Assembly (NCBI RefSeq): GCF_009910705.1
Contig: NZ_JAAAXJ010000007.1
Location: forward strand, 180,952 to 244,951
Reading direction: 5' to 3'
DNA from: Microvirga arsenatis
Lineage (GTDB): Bacteria; Pseudomonadota; Alphaproteobacteria; Rhizobiales; Beijerinckiaceae
Length of the DNA stretch: 64,000 bases
Both the position numbers and the translations under genes were made by a program. Positions 16,016 to 23,705 of this stretch are shown one piece after another. The notes under the pieces were generated by a model. It worked only from the letters and a program-made list of their open reading frames with translations. It was not told the origin of the DNA and searched no databases. Numbering within the stretch: the first letter of the stretch is position 1; each line of letters starts with the position of its first letter.

Positions 16016-16441
16016 ATGCGTATGCAATACATCTGCGACGCACCCGGATCGAAAGCCTGGTTCCGGATCGAGACCGAGGGCGAGGCCGCGCTGGAATCGG
16101 ATGCGATGGGCCATGCGGTCGAGAAATACTTTCGGCAGGCCTGGGAGGCCGCGCAGACAAGCTACCGGCCCGGGCCGATTCCGGTGATCGAGCAGAATAT
16201 CGGCCTGAAAGCCCACATCCGGCGGACCATGCCGCTGTTCCTGACCCTGCGCGATGCGGAGGGGCAGGCGCTCGCGACGGCCATGCTGCCGCCGGGCGGA
16301 CGGCGCGACCCGGCTTTCCGGATCATCGTCGTCGGCCCGGAGAACCGCGACCCTTATTCCGAGCACGAGGAAGCCATCGAGGCGCTGGGCGAGCATTTCG
16401 GCCTCACCCTCGACCGGAGCCGCTGCTATCCCTACCGGTGA
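16016..16441 (+). CDS. Conserved hypothetical protein
   Basis: A 141-residue soluble protein starting MRMQYICDAPGSKAWFRIETEGEA. Predicted alpha/beta; no signal peptide or membrane segment. It ends FGLTLDRSRCYPYR. Position-specific GC matches the neighbours. I do not recognise a characterised family; it looks like a lineage-specific conserved gene. The frame is open to 15944 but a start near 16016/16022 is preferred because the upstream part (PTRRPLHPQSAVG) is not protein-like. Confidence 0.65.
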   Translation: MRMQYICDAPGSKAWFRIETEGEAALESDAMGHAVEKYFRQAWEAAQTSYRPGPIPVIEQNIGLKAHIRRTMPLFLTLRDAEGQALATAMLPPGGRRDPAFRIIVVGPENRDPYSEHEEAIEALGEHFGLTLDRSRCYPYR

Positions 16442-16500
16442 GCGGTTCGGGCGCTCTTCCCATCCTGGACTTGTTGCGGTCATCTGCGTCTTCCCTCATC

Positions 16501-16551
16501 CCTCATCCTGAGGAGCCGCGAAGCGGCGTCTCGAAGGAGGGTCCAGAGAGC
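16501..16551. repeat. REP-like palindromic element (half unit)
   Basis: Contains CCTCATCCTGAGGAG, then an inner palindrome CCGCGAAGCGGCGTCTCGAAGGAGG, and GGTCCAGAGAGCAC. The same words recur in the inverted pairs at 18261-18366 and 19756-19861. It is a single copy here, downstream of a plus-strand gene. Such elements are common between genes in Rhizobiales. Confidence 0.75.
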
Positions 16552-16557
16552 ACAGGA

Positions 16558-16715
16558 GGCGCCTCTCCCTCTCCCGTTTGGGAGAGGGTTGGGGTGAGGG
16601 CAGGCCGGTGCCGAACAGGGTGTGACGGCTGACGTGCTGCAGCGTGGGCGAGGGCGCTTGGCTGATGAAGCGTCATACCCTCACCCCTGCCCCTCTCCCG
16701 CCCGGGAGAGGGGAG
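16558..16715. repeat. Second intergenic palindromic repeat family (inverted pair)
   Basis: Two inverted copies of a purine/pyrimidine-biased palindrome: CTCCCTCTCCCGTTTGGGAG-AGGGTTGGGGTGAGGG (about 16564-16600) and TACCCTCACCCCTGCCCCTC-TCCCGCCCGGGAGAGGGG (about 16677-16713). Each has its own CTCTCCCG/CGGGAGAG core and the pair is oriented head to head, so the whole segment can fold into a large stem. The family is widespread in alphaproteobacterial intergenic DNA. Confidence 0.75.
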
Positions 16716-16742
16716 GTTGCAGGGCTCGTTCTCACTTTGTTC

Positions 16743-16771
16743 TTGACAGTTGCTCCAAGCTCGGCTATAGC
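16743..16771 (+). promoter_or_regulatory. Near-consensus sigma70-type promoter
   Basis: A perfect -35 TTGACA (16743-16748), a 17-base spacer and -10 TATAGC (16766-16771). It is the clearest housekeeping promoter seen in the window and starts a transcript about 340 bases ahead of aroC. The boxes are seen; the start site is inferred at about 16778-16780. Confidence 0.7.
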
Positions 16772-17119
16772 TACAGACATCCTCGTCCGGTGAGGGGCGC
16801 GCTCGCGAGGCGTCGCAGATGCGGGACGGGGCGCGGTCCCGCCGCAGGTCTCGCAATCCTGTGGTCGCGGGAGGCCGATCCTGGCTTGTTCCAGGTCCGC
16901 CTGAAAAGAACCGCGCGTGACGGGCAGTCCGGCTCTCACACTCACCACCATCATCCATCGAGCCGGGCTGCCCCAAGCGCCACCCTCGAGCAACCCTGAC
17001 GGCTCGCAGCTCACGCTGCGGGCCCGAAGGCGCTGGATCTTTGAGAAGTCCCATTCGCAGGGCAGGCGTGACACCTGCGCGCTTTGGCTCTAAGACGCCG
17101 TGAACGTCGAAGAAGCGCC
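16772..17119 (+). other. Long structured leader upstream of aroC
   Basis: A ~350-base transcribed region between the promoter and aroC with two strong hairpins: a 14-base-pair stem 16922-16935/16960-16973 with a 24-base loop TCACACTCACCACCATCATC + CATC, and a 10-base-pair stem 17001-17010/17015-17024 with a TCAC loop. A short frame at 16819-16920 (33 codons, Arg-rich) ends in a GTGA overlap with a GTG-started frame at 16917 that reads Thr-Leu-Thr-Thr-Ile-Ile across the loop; another frame reads His-Thr-His-His-His-His. This looks like an attenuator or leader-peptide region, but no known riboswitch class was recognised. Confidence 0.45.
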
Positions 17120-18235
17120 ATGTCCCACAACACCTTCGGTCACCTGTTCCGCGTCACCACTTTCGGCGAGAGCCATGGGCCCGCGCTCGGCTGCGTCGTC
17201 GATGGCTGCCCGCCCCTGATTCCCCTGGAGGCCGCCGAGATCCAGGCCGAGCTCGACCGGCGCCGTCCGGGCCAGTCGCGCTTCACCACCCAGCGCCAGG
17301 AGCCGGACCAGGTGAAGATCCTCTCCGGCGTCTTCACCGACGAGCGCATGGGCCGGCAGGTCACGACCGGCACGCCCATCGCGCTGATGATCGAGAACGT
17401 GGACCAGCGCTCCAAGGATTACTCCGAGATCAAGAACGCGTACCGGCCCGGCCATGCCGACTTCACCTACGACGTGAAATACGGCATCCGCGACTATCGC
17501 GGCGGCGGCCGCTCCTCGGCGCGCGAGACGGCGGCCCGCGTCGCGGCCGGCGCCATCGCCCGAAAAATCCTGCCCGGTGTGACGATCCGCGGCGCCCTGG
17601 TGCAGATGGGGCCGCACGCCATCGACCGGGGCAACTGGGACTGGGACGAGGTCGCCCGCAACCCGTTCTTCTGCCCCGACGCCAAGGCCGCCGCCTTCTA
17701 CGAGGAGTATCTCGACGGCCTGCGCAAGGCCGGCTCCTCCATCGGCGCAGTCATCGAGGTGGTGGCGGAGGGCGTGCCGCCGGGCCTCGGCGCCCCGATC
17801 TACGGCAAGCTCGATTCCGACCTCGCCGCCGCGCTCATGTCGATCAATGCGGTCAAGGGCGTCGAGATCGGCGACGGCTTCGCCGCGGCCGCCCTGCGCG
17901 GCGAGGAGAACGCGGACGAGATGCGCCCGGGCAACGGCGGCGCGCCCACCTTCCTGTCGAACCATGCCGGGGGCATCCTGGGGGGCATCTCCACCGGCCA
18001 GCCCGTGGTCTGCCGCTTCGCCGTGAAGCCGACCTCCTCGATCCTCACGCCGCGGGCCAGCGTCACCCGCTCCGGCGCCGAGGCCGAGGTGATGACCAAG
18101 GGCCGGCACGACCCCTGCGTCGGCATCCGCGCCGTGCCGGTGGGGGAGGCGATGGTGGCCTGCGTGCTCGCCGACCACGTCCTGCGCCACCGGGGCCAGG
18201 TGGGGCAGAGCGCGGCTTGGCCGTTCGGGGCTTGA
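17120..18235 (+). CDS. aroC: Chorismate synthase
   Basis: A 371-residue enzyme that converts 5-enolpyruvylshikimate 3-phosphate to chorismate, the branch point for aromatic amino acids and folate. Family signatures are all there: [23 protein letters not shown] at the N-terminus, the arginine-rich [18 protein letters not shown] loop that binds substrate and FMN, and [17 protein letters not shown] near the end. The start at 17120 ([10 protein letters not shown]) is standard; the open frame extends 36 bases further. The gene is preceded by the long leader and followed by a REP-like pair. Confidence 0.97.
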   Translation: MSHNTFGHLFRVTTFGESHGPALGCVVDGCPPLIPLEAAEIQAELDRRRPGQSRFTTQRQEPDQVKILSGVFTDERMGRQVTTGTPIALMIENVDQRSKDYSEIKNAYRPGHADFTYDVKYGIRDYRGGGRSSARETAARVAAGAIARKILPGVTIRGALVQMGPHAIDRGNWDWDEVARNPFFCPDAKAAAFYEEYLDGLRKAGSSIGAVIEVVAEGVPPGLGAPIYGKLDSDLAAALMSINAVKGVEIGDGFAAAALRGEENADEMRPGNGGAPTFLSNHAGGILGGISTGQPVVCRFAVKPTSSILTPRASVTRSGAEAEVMTKGRHDPCVGIRAVPVGEAMVACVLADHVLRHRGQVGQSAAWPFGA

Positions 18236-18260
18236 AGCTTTAGCAGACAATCACACGCAG

Positions 18261-18366
18261 CCCTCATCCTGAGGAGGCGCGCAAGAGCCGTCTCGAAGGA
18301 TGCTTCCAGTGCTCTCTGAATCCTCCTTCGAGACGCAGACTTCGTCTGCTCCTCAGGATGAGGACA
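18261..18366. repeat. REP-like inverted pair (BIME-like) between aroC and ribB
   Basis: Two head-to-head copies: CCCTCATCCTGAGGAG ... GTCTCGAAGGATG on the left and CCTCCTTCGAGAC ... CTCCTCAGGATGAGG on the right, joined by CTTCCAGTGCTCTCTGAAT. Each half also has a small inner hairpin (for example GCAGACTTCGTCTGC). It can fold into a ~100-base cruciform and may act as a 3' end structure for aroC. The same unit is found after ribB. Confidence 0.85.
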
Positions 18367-18392
18367 GCATCTTATGCAAACACCCGATTGCA

Positions 18393-18413
18393 GATTTTAG
18401 TTTTACTAAAATC
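18393..18413. promoter_or_regulatory. Perfect palindrome upstream of ribB (candidate operator)
   Basis: GATTTTAGT-TTT-ACTAAAATC, a perfect 9-base inverted repeat with a 3-base spacer, 24 bases before the ribB ATG, in an A+T-rich patch between GC-rich repeats. The RibB protein downstream carries its own N-terminal HTH, so autogenous control is an attractive hypothesis. No FMN riboswitch elements were recognised in the leader. Confidence 0.55.
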
Positions 18414-18436
18414 CTGCCTTCGGCTAAGTCACGGCC

Positions 18437-19726
18437 ATGAAGCTGGCTGAGTGGCTCACCCGCAATGGCGTCTCGCGCGTGGAATTCGCGCGCCGCATCG
18501 GCGTGACTCCCGGCGCCATCACCCAGATGTGCAACTCCGAACAGGCCTGGCTCTCCCGCGACACGGCGGAACTCATCGCCCGTGAGACCCGCGGGGCCGT
18601 GACCCCCAACGACTTCCTGCCCGCATCCGCCAAGGAGGCCCTGATGCCCCATTCCGTCACCGATGCCATCGAGGCTTTCGCCCGCGGCGAGATCGTCATC
18701 GTCACCGACGACGACGACCGCGAGAACGAGGGCGATCTCATCGTCGCGGCCTCCCTCTGCACGCCGGAGAAGATGGCCTTCATCATCCGCAACACCTGCG
18801 GCATCGTCTGCGCGCCGCTCACCGCCGCGGAGGCCCGCCGCCTGCGGCTCGACCCGATGGTGGCCTCGAACGATGCGCCGCTCGGCACCGCCTTCACGGT
18901 GTCCGTGGACGTCAGGCACGGCCTGACCACCGGCATCTCGGCCGAGCAGCGCTCGAACACGGTGCGGGCGCTCGCCAACAACAACATGGGCGCGGCGGAT
19001 TTCGTGCGTCCCGGGCACATCTTCCCGCTCATCGCCAAGGATGGCGGCGTGCTCATGCGCTCGGGCCACACGGAGGCGGCGGTCGATCTCTGCAAGCTGG
19101 CGAACCTCCCGCCCGTGGGCGTGATCTGCGAGCTCGCCAACGACGACGGCACGGTGATGAAGGGCGCGCAGATCGACGCCTTCGCCAAGACGCACAACCT
19201 CAAGCGCATTTCGGTCGCGGATCTCATCGCCTACCGCCAGGCGCGGGAAAAGCTCGTCGAGCGCATCGCCACCTTCCCGGTGGAGACGCAATGGGGCTCG
19301 TTCACGGGCTATGCCTATTCGACCCCCTTCGACAGCGTGCAGCACATCGCCCTCGTCCATGGCCGCATCGGCGACGGCACGAACCTGCCCGTGCGCCTGC
19401 ACCGGGCTAATGCGCTCACCGACGTGTTCGAGGGCGGCAAGACCGTGAACGCGGCCCTGCAGCGCTTCGTCAAGGAGGGCAGGGGCGTCCTCGTCTACCT
19501 GCGGGACGGCACGGCGGGCGTGCCCACCACGTCCTTCACGGAGACCGACGAGACAGGATCGGAAGCCATGCGCTCCAGCCAGTGGCGGGAGATCGGCCTC
19601 GGCGCCCAGATCCTGAAGGATCTCGGCGTCGTCTCCATCCGCAACCTCGCCACGTCGAGCCGCTCCTATGTCGGCCTCTCCGGCTTCGGCATCGAGCTCT
19701 TGAGCGAGGAATCGATCGAGGGGTGA
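18437..19726 (+). CDS. ribB: 3,4-dihydroxy-2-butanone 4-phosphate synthase with N-terminal HTH and RibA-like tail
   Basis: A 429-residue fusion. Residues 1-65 form a Cro/YdaS-like helix-turn-helix (VEFARRIGVTPGAITQMCNSEQ). Residues about 70-275 are RibB, which makes the four-carbon unit of riboflavin from ribulose 5-phosphate: DDDDRENEGDLI and MRSGHTEAAVDL are the metal/substrate motifs. Residues about 290-420 resemble GTP cyclohydrolase II (RibA), but the zinc-binding cysteine segment is replaced by VRLHRANALTDVFEGGKTVN, so that activity is probably lost. A degenerate RibA tail is known in alphaproteobacteria; the HTH front part is unusual. The start at 18437 includes the HTH; an internal ATG (MPHSVTDAIEAF) would give a bare RibB. 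Confidence 0.9.
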   Translation: MKLAEWLTRNGVSRVEFARRIGVTPGAITQMCNSEQAWLSRDTAELIARETRGAVTPNDFLPASAKEALMPHSVTDAIEAFARGEIVIVTDDDDRENEGDLIVAASLCTPEKMAFIIRNTCGIVCAPLTAAEARRLRLDPMVASNDAPLGTAFTVSVDVRHGLTTGISAEQRSNTVRALANNNMGAADFVRPGHIFPLIAKDGGVLMRSGHTEAAVDLCKLANLPPVGVICELANDDGTVMKGAQIDAFAKTHNLKRISVADLIAYRQAREKLVERIATFPVETQWGSFTGYAYSTPFDSVQHIALVHGRIGDGTNLPVRLHRANALTDVFEGGKTVNAALQRFVKEGRGVLVYLRDGTAGVPTTSFTETDETGSEAMRSSQWREIGLGAQILKDLGVVSIRNLATSSRSYVGLSGFGIELLSEESIEG

Positions 19727-19755
19727 TCGGATTTCGGCGCTCTCCCACACACTCA

Positions 19756-19861
19756 ACCTCATCCTGAGGAGGTCGCTCGAGCGACCGTCTCGAAGGAGGA
19801 TCCGGAGAGCACTGGAGGCTCCTTCGAGACGCGGCCTCGCGGCTGCTCCTCAGGATGAGGG
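19756..19861. repeat. REP-like inverted pair (BIME-like) downstream of ribB
   Basis: Same architecture as 18261-18366: CCTCATCCTGAGGAG ... GTCTCGAAGGAGG facing CTCCTTCGAGAC ... CTCCTCAGGATGAGG, with inner palindromes GGTCGCTCGAGCGACC and GCGGCCTCGCGGCTGC. It sits between the convergent ribB and histone-deacetylase-like genes and could form a shared 3' structure. Confidence 0.85.
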
Positions 19862-19883
19862 CAGCGCTTCCGTGTTGTCGTGG

Positions 19884-20825
19884 TCAGGCGCCGATCTCCC
19901 GCCCCATGAGCGCGTCGATATGGAACGCCGCCGACTTCGCGAGGCCTTCGAGATCGTAGCCGCCCTCGAGCACGGAGACGATGCGCTGGCCGCAATGGCG
20001 GTCGGCAAGGTCCATCAGCTTCTGGGTCGCCCAGGCGAAGTCCGATTCCGTGAGATTCAGGCTGGCGAGCGGGTCGCGCCAATGGGCGTCGAAGCCGGCG
20101 GAGACGATGATGAGGTCGGGCGCGAAGCCGTCGATGCGCGGCAGGATCGCGGTCTCCACCGCCTCGCGGAAGGCGTCGCTGCCGGAGCCCGAGCGCAGGG
20201 GAGCGTTGACGATGGTGTTGTGCTCGCCGGTCTCGAACAGCGCGCCGGTGCCGGGATAGAGCGGCGCCTCGTGGGTCGAGCAGTAGAGCACGCTCCTGTC
20301 CGACCAGAAGATGTCCTGGGTGCCGTTGCCGTGGTGCACGTCCCAGTCGAAGATCGCGACGCGCTCGGCCCCGTGGCGTGCCTGCGCATGCCGGGCGGCG
20401 ATGGCGGCATTGTTGAAGAAGCAGAAGCCCATGGCCCGCGTGCGCTCGGCATGGTGGCCCGGCGGGCGCATGGCCACGAAGGCGTTCTTCACCTTGCCGG
20501 TCATCACCTCGTCCACCGCCAGCACGGCGCCGCCCGCGCTGCGCAGTGCCGCCTCGTAGGTTCCCGGCGACATGGTGGTGTCGTCGTCGATCCGCACGAG
20601 CCCTTCCCGCGGGCCGATATCGCGCAGGCGCAGGATATGCGCCTCCGGATGGGCGAGGGCGAGGCTCTCCACCTCCGCCATCGGCGCCTGCTCCCGGATG
20701 AGCGGCATGAAGCGCTCCTTCTCGAGGGCGCGCTCGATGGCGCGGATCCGGTCGGGCCGTTCGGGATGGCCGAACGGGGTCTGGTGGTCGAGGCAGGCCG
20801 GGTGGGTGATGTAGAGCGTGGACAT
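19884..20825 (-). CDS. Histone deacetylase-family (acetoin utilisation/ acetylpolyamine) amidohydrolase
   Basis: A 313-residue class II-type arginase/deacetylase fold enzyme. Zinc ligands and catalytic histidines are visible: RPPGHHAERTRAMGFCFFNN (His-His pair), FDWDVHHGNGTQ (Asp and His ligands), and SAGFDAHWRDP (third ligand Asp). The C-terminal LEGGYDLEGLA glycine motif is intact. Bacterial members remove acetyl groups from polyamines, other small amines or proteins. ATG 20825 gives the normal MSTLYITHPACLDH start; an extension to 20906 is not supported. Confidence 0.92.
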   Translation of the reverse strand: MSTLYITHPACLDHQTPFGHPERPDRIRAIERALEKERFMPLIREQAPMAEVESLALAHPEAHILRLRDIGPREGLVRIDDDTTMSPGTYEAALRSAGGAVLAVDEVMTGKVKNAFVAMRPPGHHAERTRAMGFCFFNNAAIAARHAQARHGAERVAIFDWDVHHGNGTQDIFWSDRSVLYCSTHEAPLYPGTGALFETGEHNTIVNAPLRSGSGSDAFREAVETAILPRIDGFAPDLIIVSAGFDAHWRDPLASLNLTESDFAWATQKLMDLADRHCGQRIVSVLEGGYDLEGLAKSAAFHIDALMGREIGA

Positions 20826-21017
20826 GCGTCTTCTTGCAATGGGTCTGGGCCAGTGTCGCAGCGTCAGATCGGCCTGTCTATGTTGTTGCGATGCAACACA
20901 TCTCAAGGCGAAGCCGTGCCATGGTGGGTTTCGATTCGACTCGGTGACCTGCCGGTCTAAAACCCGCCCGACCCCTCCCGCGCCTCGGCCTTGGCCGAGG
21001 TCTCAGAGCTTTGCACG

Positions 21018-21605
21018 ATGCGTCTCTTCCGTCTGCCCCTTCTTTTGGCAATGATCGCGGCCCTGGCGGGCTGCAACTTCAAGGGCGTTCCGGACCCGCA
21101 GGTCTCCGCCCGCGACGCCGAGTGGATGGCGAAGGTTCCGAAGGCCGAAGAGGACCCGCGCTTCGGGCGCTATCTGATCGACGACCCCACCGGCGAGGCG
21201 CCGGGCACCATCGTGGTCGACACCAAGGAGCGCCAGCTCTATCTCGTTCAGCCCAACAGGAAGGCGATCCGCTACGGCGTGGCCGTGGGCGACGAGGCCT
21301 ATGGCTGGACCGGAACGGCCACCATCGCGCGCAAGGCGGAATGGCCCGACTGGAACCCGCCGGCCGAGATGAAGGCCCGCTGGCCCCACGTGCAGTACAC
21401 GAAGGGCGGGCCCGACAACCCGCTCGGCGCCCGCGCGCTCTATCTCTACGAGGGCAACAGGGACACCCTCTACCGCATTCACGGCACCAACGAGCCGGAG
21501 AAGATCGGCTATGCGGTGTCCTCGGGCTGCATCCGGATGCGCAACATCGACGTGATCGACCTCTACAACCGCGTGCCGCTCAACACGAAGGTCATCGTCC
21601 GCTGA
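21018..21605 (+). CDS. L,D-transpeptidase (YkuD) lipoprotein
   Basis: A 195-residue envelope enzyme. A lipoprotein signal (MRLFRLPLLLAMIAALAGC, lipobox LAGC) precedes a YkuD domain: TIVVDTKERQLYLVQ ... the catalytic histidine in RIHGTNEPEKIG and the cysteine in SSGCIRMRNIDVIDLY, the canonical H...SxGCxRM arrangement. These enzymes make 3-3 cross-links in peptidoglycan or attach proteins to it. It is a single gene, convergent with the following small gene. Confidence 0.93.
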   Translation: MRLFRLPLLLAMIAALAGCNFKGVPDPQVSARDAEWMAKVPKAEEDPRFGRYLIDDPTGEAPGTIVVDTKERQLYLVQPNRKAIRYGVAVGDEAYGWTGTATIARKAEWPDWNPPAEMKARWPHVQYTKGGPDNPLGARALYLYEGNRDTLYRIHGTNEPEKIGYAVSSGCIRMRNIDVIDLYNRVPLNTKVIVR

Positions 21606-21621
21606 GGCGGCACGGCCCCTC

Positions 21622-21649
21622 GCGAAAAGAGCGCCCGTGAGGCGCTCTT
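21622..21649 (-). terminator. Intrinsic terminator for the minus-strand small gene
   Basis: AAGAGCGCC-cgtga-GGCGCTCTT (21627-21649): a 9-base-pair stem with a 5-base loop. Read on the minus strand it is followed by TTTTCG, giving a usable U tract 11 bases after the stop at 21661; on the plus strand the tail is CGTCC. It lies between convergent genes and may serve both. Confidence 0.65.
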
Positions 21650-21660
21650 CGTCCAGGCCG

Positions 21661-21849
21661 TCAGCCCAGCATGCCTTCCTTGCGCAGGAAGGCCGGAAGG
21701 TCGGAGACCTTGGGGCGCTTCTGCTCCATCTTGGCCGCCCGGACCGCTGCGGCGAGGGCGGGGAGGGCGACGTTCTTGAAGACGGGGATCGACGGGGCGG
21801 CGTTCTGCTGGCGTTGGCGGACGTCGCGGTCCGAAGCATGCTGGTTCAT
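21661..21849 (-). CDS. Small conserved hypothetical protein
   Basis: A 62-residue protein, MNQHASDRDVRQRQQNAAPS then VFKNVALPALAAAVRAAKM and ending LPAFLRKEGMLG. It has a polar N-terminus, a central Ala-rich helix, and a basic tail, with no signal peptide. The ATG at 21849 is preceded by AGAGAGGACCC, a good ribosome binding site, and the gene is followed by a terminator. The function is unknown; this kind of small protein tends to be restricted to Methylobacteriaceae and relatives (inference). Confidence 0.65.
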   Translation of the reverse strand: MNQHASDRDVRQRQQNAAPSIPVFKNVALPALAAAVRAAKMEQKRPKVSDLPAFLRKEGMLG

Positions 21850-21993
21850 GGGTCCTCTCTGAAAAAGTGGCAGGCTGTCTCGACAACCTGACCCCATGAT
21901 CCGCAGGGCTGTGACCGCTTTGGGGCAGACCCGTGATCATGTGCTGGCTTGGCCGCACATGAGCCGATCAAGGTGAATGACCGCTTAACAGCG

Positions 21994-22839
21994 TTACAGA
22001 ATCCCCGTCCTGATCCGCCGCGCAAAGGCCTCCCCGTCGCGCAGGCCCATCTCGTAGGCCTGCCGGATGCCGGCGGGGTTGGTGATGTCGAACTGCCCGA
22101 TGGGAACCGGCTTCGAGGGCTGGACATAGGTGCGGCCCCGCACCGCCGGAAAGGTCCGGTAGAGCCTCGAGAGGATGACCAGCGTCCTGCCGCCCCGCTC
22201 CTCCACCGGCAGGAGGGGCTCCGTGGGCACGTTGTCCACGAGCCCGCCGTCGAGGGCCGCCATGCCGCCGATGCGGCCGACCGGCATGAAGGGCGGCACG
22301 CTCGCGCTCGCCATCAGCGCCGCCGAGAGCTCCGCCGGCGAGGACAGGTCCTGCACCCGGACGAATTCCGGCCGGAACCCGAGGGCGCGACCGCCTCGGG
22401 GGTGGACCGGCGCGCGCCACTTCTTCTCGATCTGGTAGGTGGCGATGCCCAGCGGGATCGCGAGCGAGAGGGGCAGGCGCCGCGGCTTGCGGGCAAGCCC
22501 GATCAGGACGTTCGGGCCCTGCTTCAGGCGCTCCAGGGCCTCCTCGTCGATGATCGCCTCGATCAGGCTGCGATACATGAGGGCGACGGGCCAGGGCGAC
22601 CCCTCGCGGCGCCAGGCGCTCCATTCGAAGTTCCGGCGGCCGAGGCTGCAGCCCTCCGCCACCATGCCGTTGACCCGCCGGCCGAGACCGAGAAGGCTGT
22701 AGCAGGCGGACCAGGCGCCGGCGCTGACGCCGACCACCATCTCCGGCTTCAGGCCCAGCAGCGGGGCCGCGGCCTCCCAGAAGCCGCCCTGCCAGTAGCA
22801 GCGGTTGCCGCCGCCGGCGAAGGCCACCGCGTCGAACAT
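21994..22839 (-). CDS. Patatin-like phospholipase
   Basis: A 281-residue patatin-domain serine hydrolase. The oxyanion loop GGGNRCYWQGG opens the domain, the nucleophile elbow is GVSAGAW (G-x-S-x-G) and the dyad Asp lies in DGGLVDN. It should cleave lipid acyl esters. A central basic/hydrophobic stretch (RKPRRLPLSLAIPLGIATY) could lie at a membrane. It follows the MarR gene by only 6 bases, so the two form one unit and MarR may control it. Confidence 0.87.
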   Translation of the reverse strand: MFDAVAFAGGGNRCYWQGGFWEAAAPLLGLKPEMVVGVSAGAWSACYSLLGLGRRVNGMVAEGCSLGRRNFEWSAWRREGSPWPVALMYRSLIEAIIDEEALERLKQGPNVLIGLARKPRRLPLSLAIPLGIATYQIEKKWRAPVHPRGGRALGFRPEFVRVQDLSSPAELSAALMASASVPPFMPVGRIGGMAALDGGLVDNVPTEPLLPVEERGGRTLVILSRLYRTFPAVRGRTYVQPSKPVPIGQFDITNPAGIRQAYEMGLRDGEAFARRIRTGIL

Positions 22840-22845
22840 CGGCGC

Positions 22846-23334
22846 TTACCGATCCCGGCTCGAGGACGCATCCTCCTCGGCCCGCGCCCGGTCGCGCCAG
22901 GCGAGGACGATGCGTTCCAGCTCGGCGAGATCCTGGGCCGGAAGGGTGCCCAGGGTGCGCATGACATAGGCGCGCTGGGCGGAGATGCCTTGGTCGGCGA
23001 GGGCGCGTCCCTTGTCGGTCAGATACAGGGCGTTGGAGCGCCGGTCGCCCGGGATCGAGCGCCGCTCCACGAGACCGGCCTCGACCATGCGGTCGAGGAG
23101 GCCGGAGACATTGCCCTTGGTCACGTAGAGCCGCTCCGCCAGCTCCTGCTGGCTCAGGCCCTCGCGCTCCGTGAGCGTGGAGAGCAGGTCGAACTGAGGG
23201 ATCGACAGGCCCAGCGCTCTCAGCTCCCCCGCGACGGCATTCGTCGCCCGACGGTTCAGGCGGATGAAGCGAAACCAGATCCGCAGCGGATCGACAGTCT
23301 CAGTGGAGGAATGCACGGGCGGGGAGGACGACAA
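22846..23334 (-). CDS. MarR-family transcriptional regulator
   Basis: A 162-residue winged-helix protein. The MarR pattern is clear: LGLSIPQFDLLSTLTEREGL, then the HTH SQQELAERLYVTKGNVSGLLDRM and the wing GLVERRSIPGDRRSNALYLTDKGRAL. It is a dimeric repressor in most cases, released by a phenolic or other small ligand. The likely start is a TTG at 23334 with AGGAG nine bases upstream; a GTG at 23316 is possible. It is co-transcribed with the patatin gene and probably self-regulated. Confidence 0.9.
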   Translation of the reverse strand: MSSSPPVHSSTETVDPLRIWFRFIRLNRRATNAVAGELRALGLSIPQFDLLSTLTEREGLSQQELAERLYVTKGNVSGLLDRMVEAGLVERRSIPGDRRSNALYLTDKGRALADQGISAQRAYVMRTLGTLPAQDLAELERIVLAWRDRARAEEDASSSRDR

Positions 23335-23705
23335 GGATCTGGGCTCCTGGAGCAGGCTGGGTAGTTTACAGAAAAACCGTCTCTGCCGTCACCCCACCGA
23401 TCCCCCGCGGCAGCGCCCGTCCGCAGGAGATTTCTGAAATCTGGCGCTGGGAAAGGTTTATCTGTCTTGGCGCAACAAAGTTATGCCGTGATAAAGGATG
23501 GTCGATGAGGTCGTCGCGGCCGGATAGCCCGTGGGGGTGGGAGAGGGGATGGGAACGATTCCGGCATCCCGGCTTTTCTCTCCACCCACCCGGTCACCGA
23601 TCAACGGCTGAAAGCTTTGGAAAAACAGGTGCCGCCCCGCCAAGGCGCCCCGCTTCTCGACGAAGAGCAGTGGCGCGCCCTCAAAGAGATTTGTAAGACC
23701 ACCTG
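23335..23705. other. Intergenic region with a possible gene remnant
   Basis: 371 bases between divergent MarR and DUF1499 genes. No complete gene is seen. A plus-strand frame ending at 23706 in a TGATG overlap with the next start translates to the protein-like stretch VTDQRLKALEKQVPPRQGAP then LLDEEQWRALKEICKTT, but the frame has no ATG or GTG start after its last upstream stop. It may be a small gene with a TTG start or the remnant of a truncated one. Confidence 0.35.

Noticed and set aside
16622..16999. A 125-codon plus-strand frame that includes His-Thr-His-His-His-His
   Set aside because: As a protein it begins inside palindromic repeats and has no ribosome site. The His run is considered only as part of the candidate attenuator leader.
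18236..18436. FMN riboswitch upstream of ribB
   Set aside because: The expected conserved AGGAUA-type helices are not seen; the region is filled by the REP-like pair and the palindrome.
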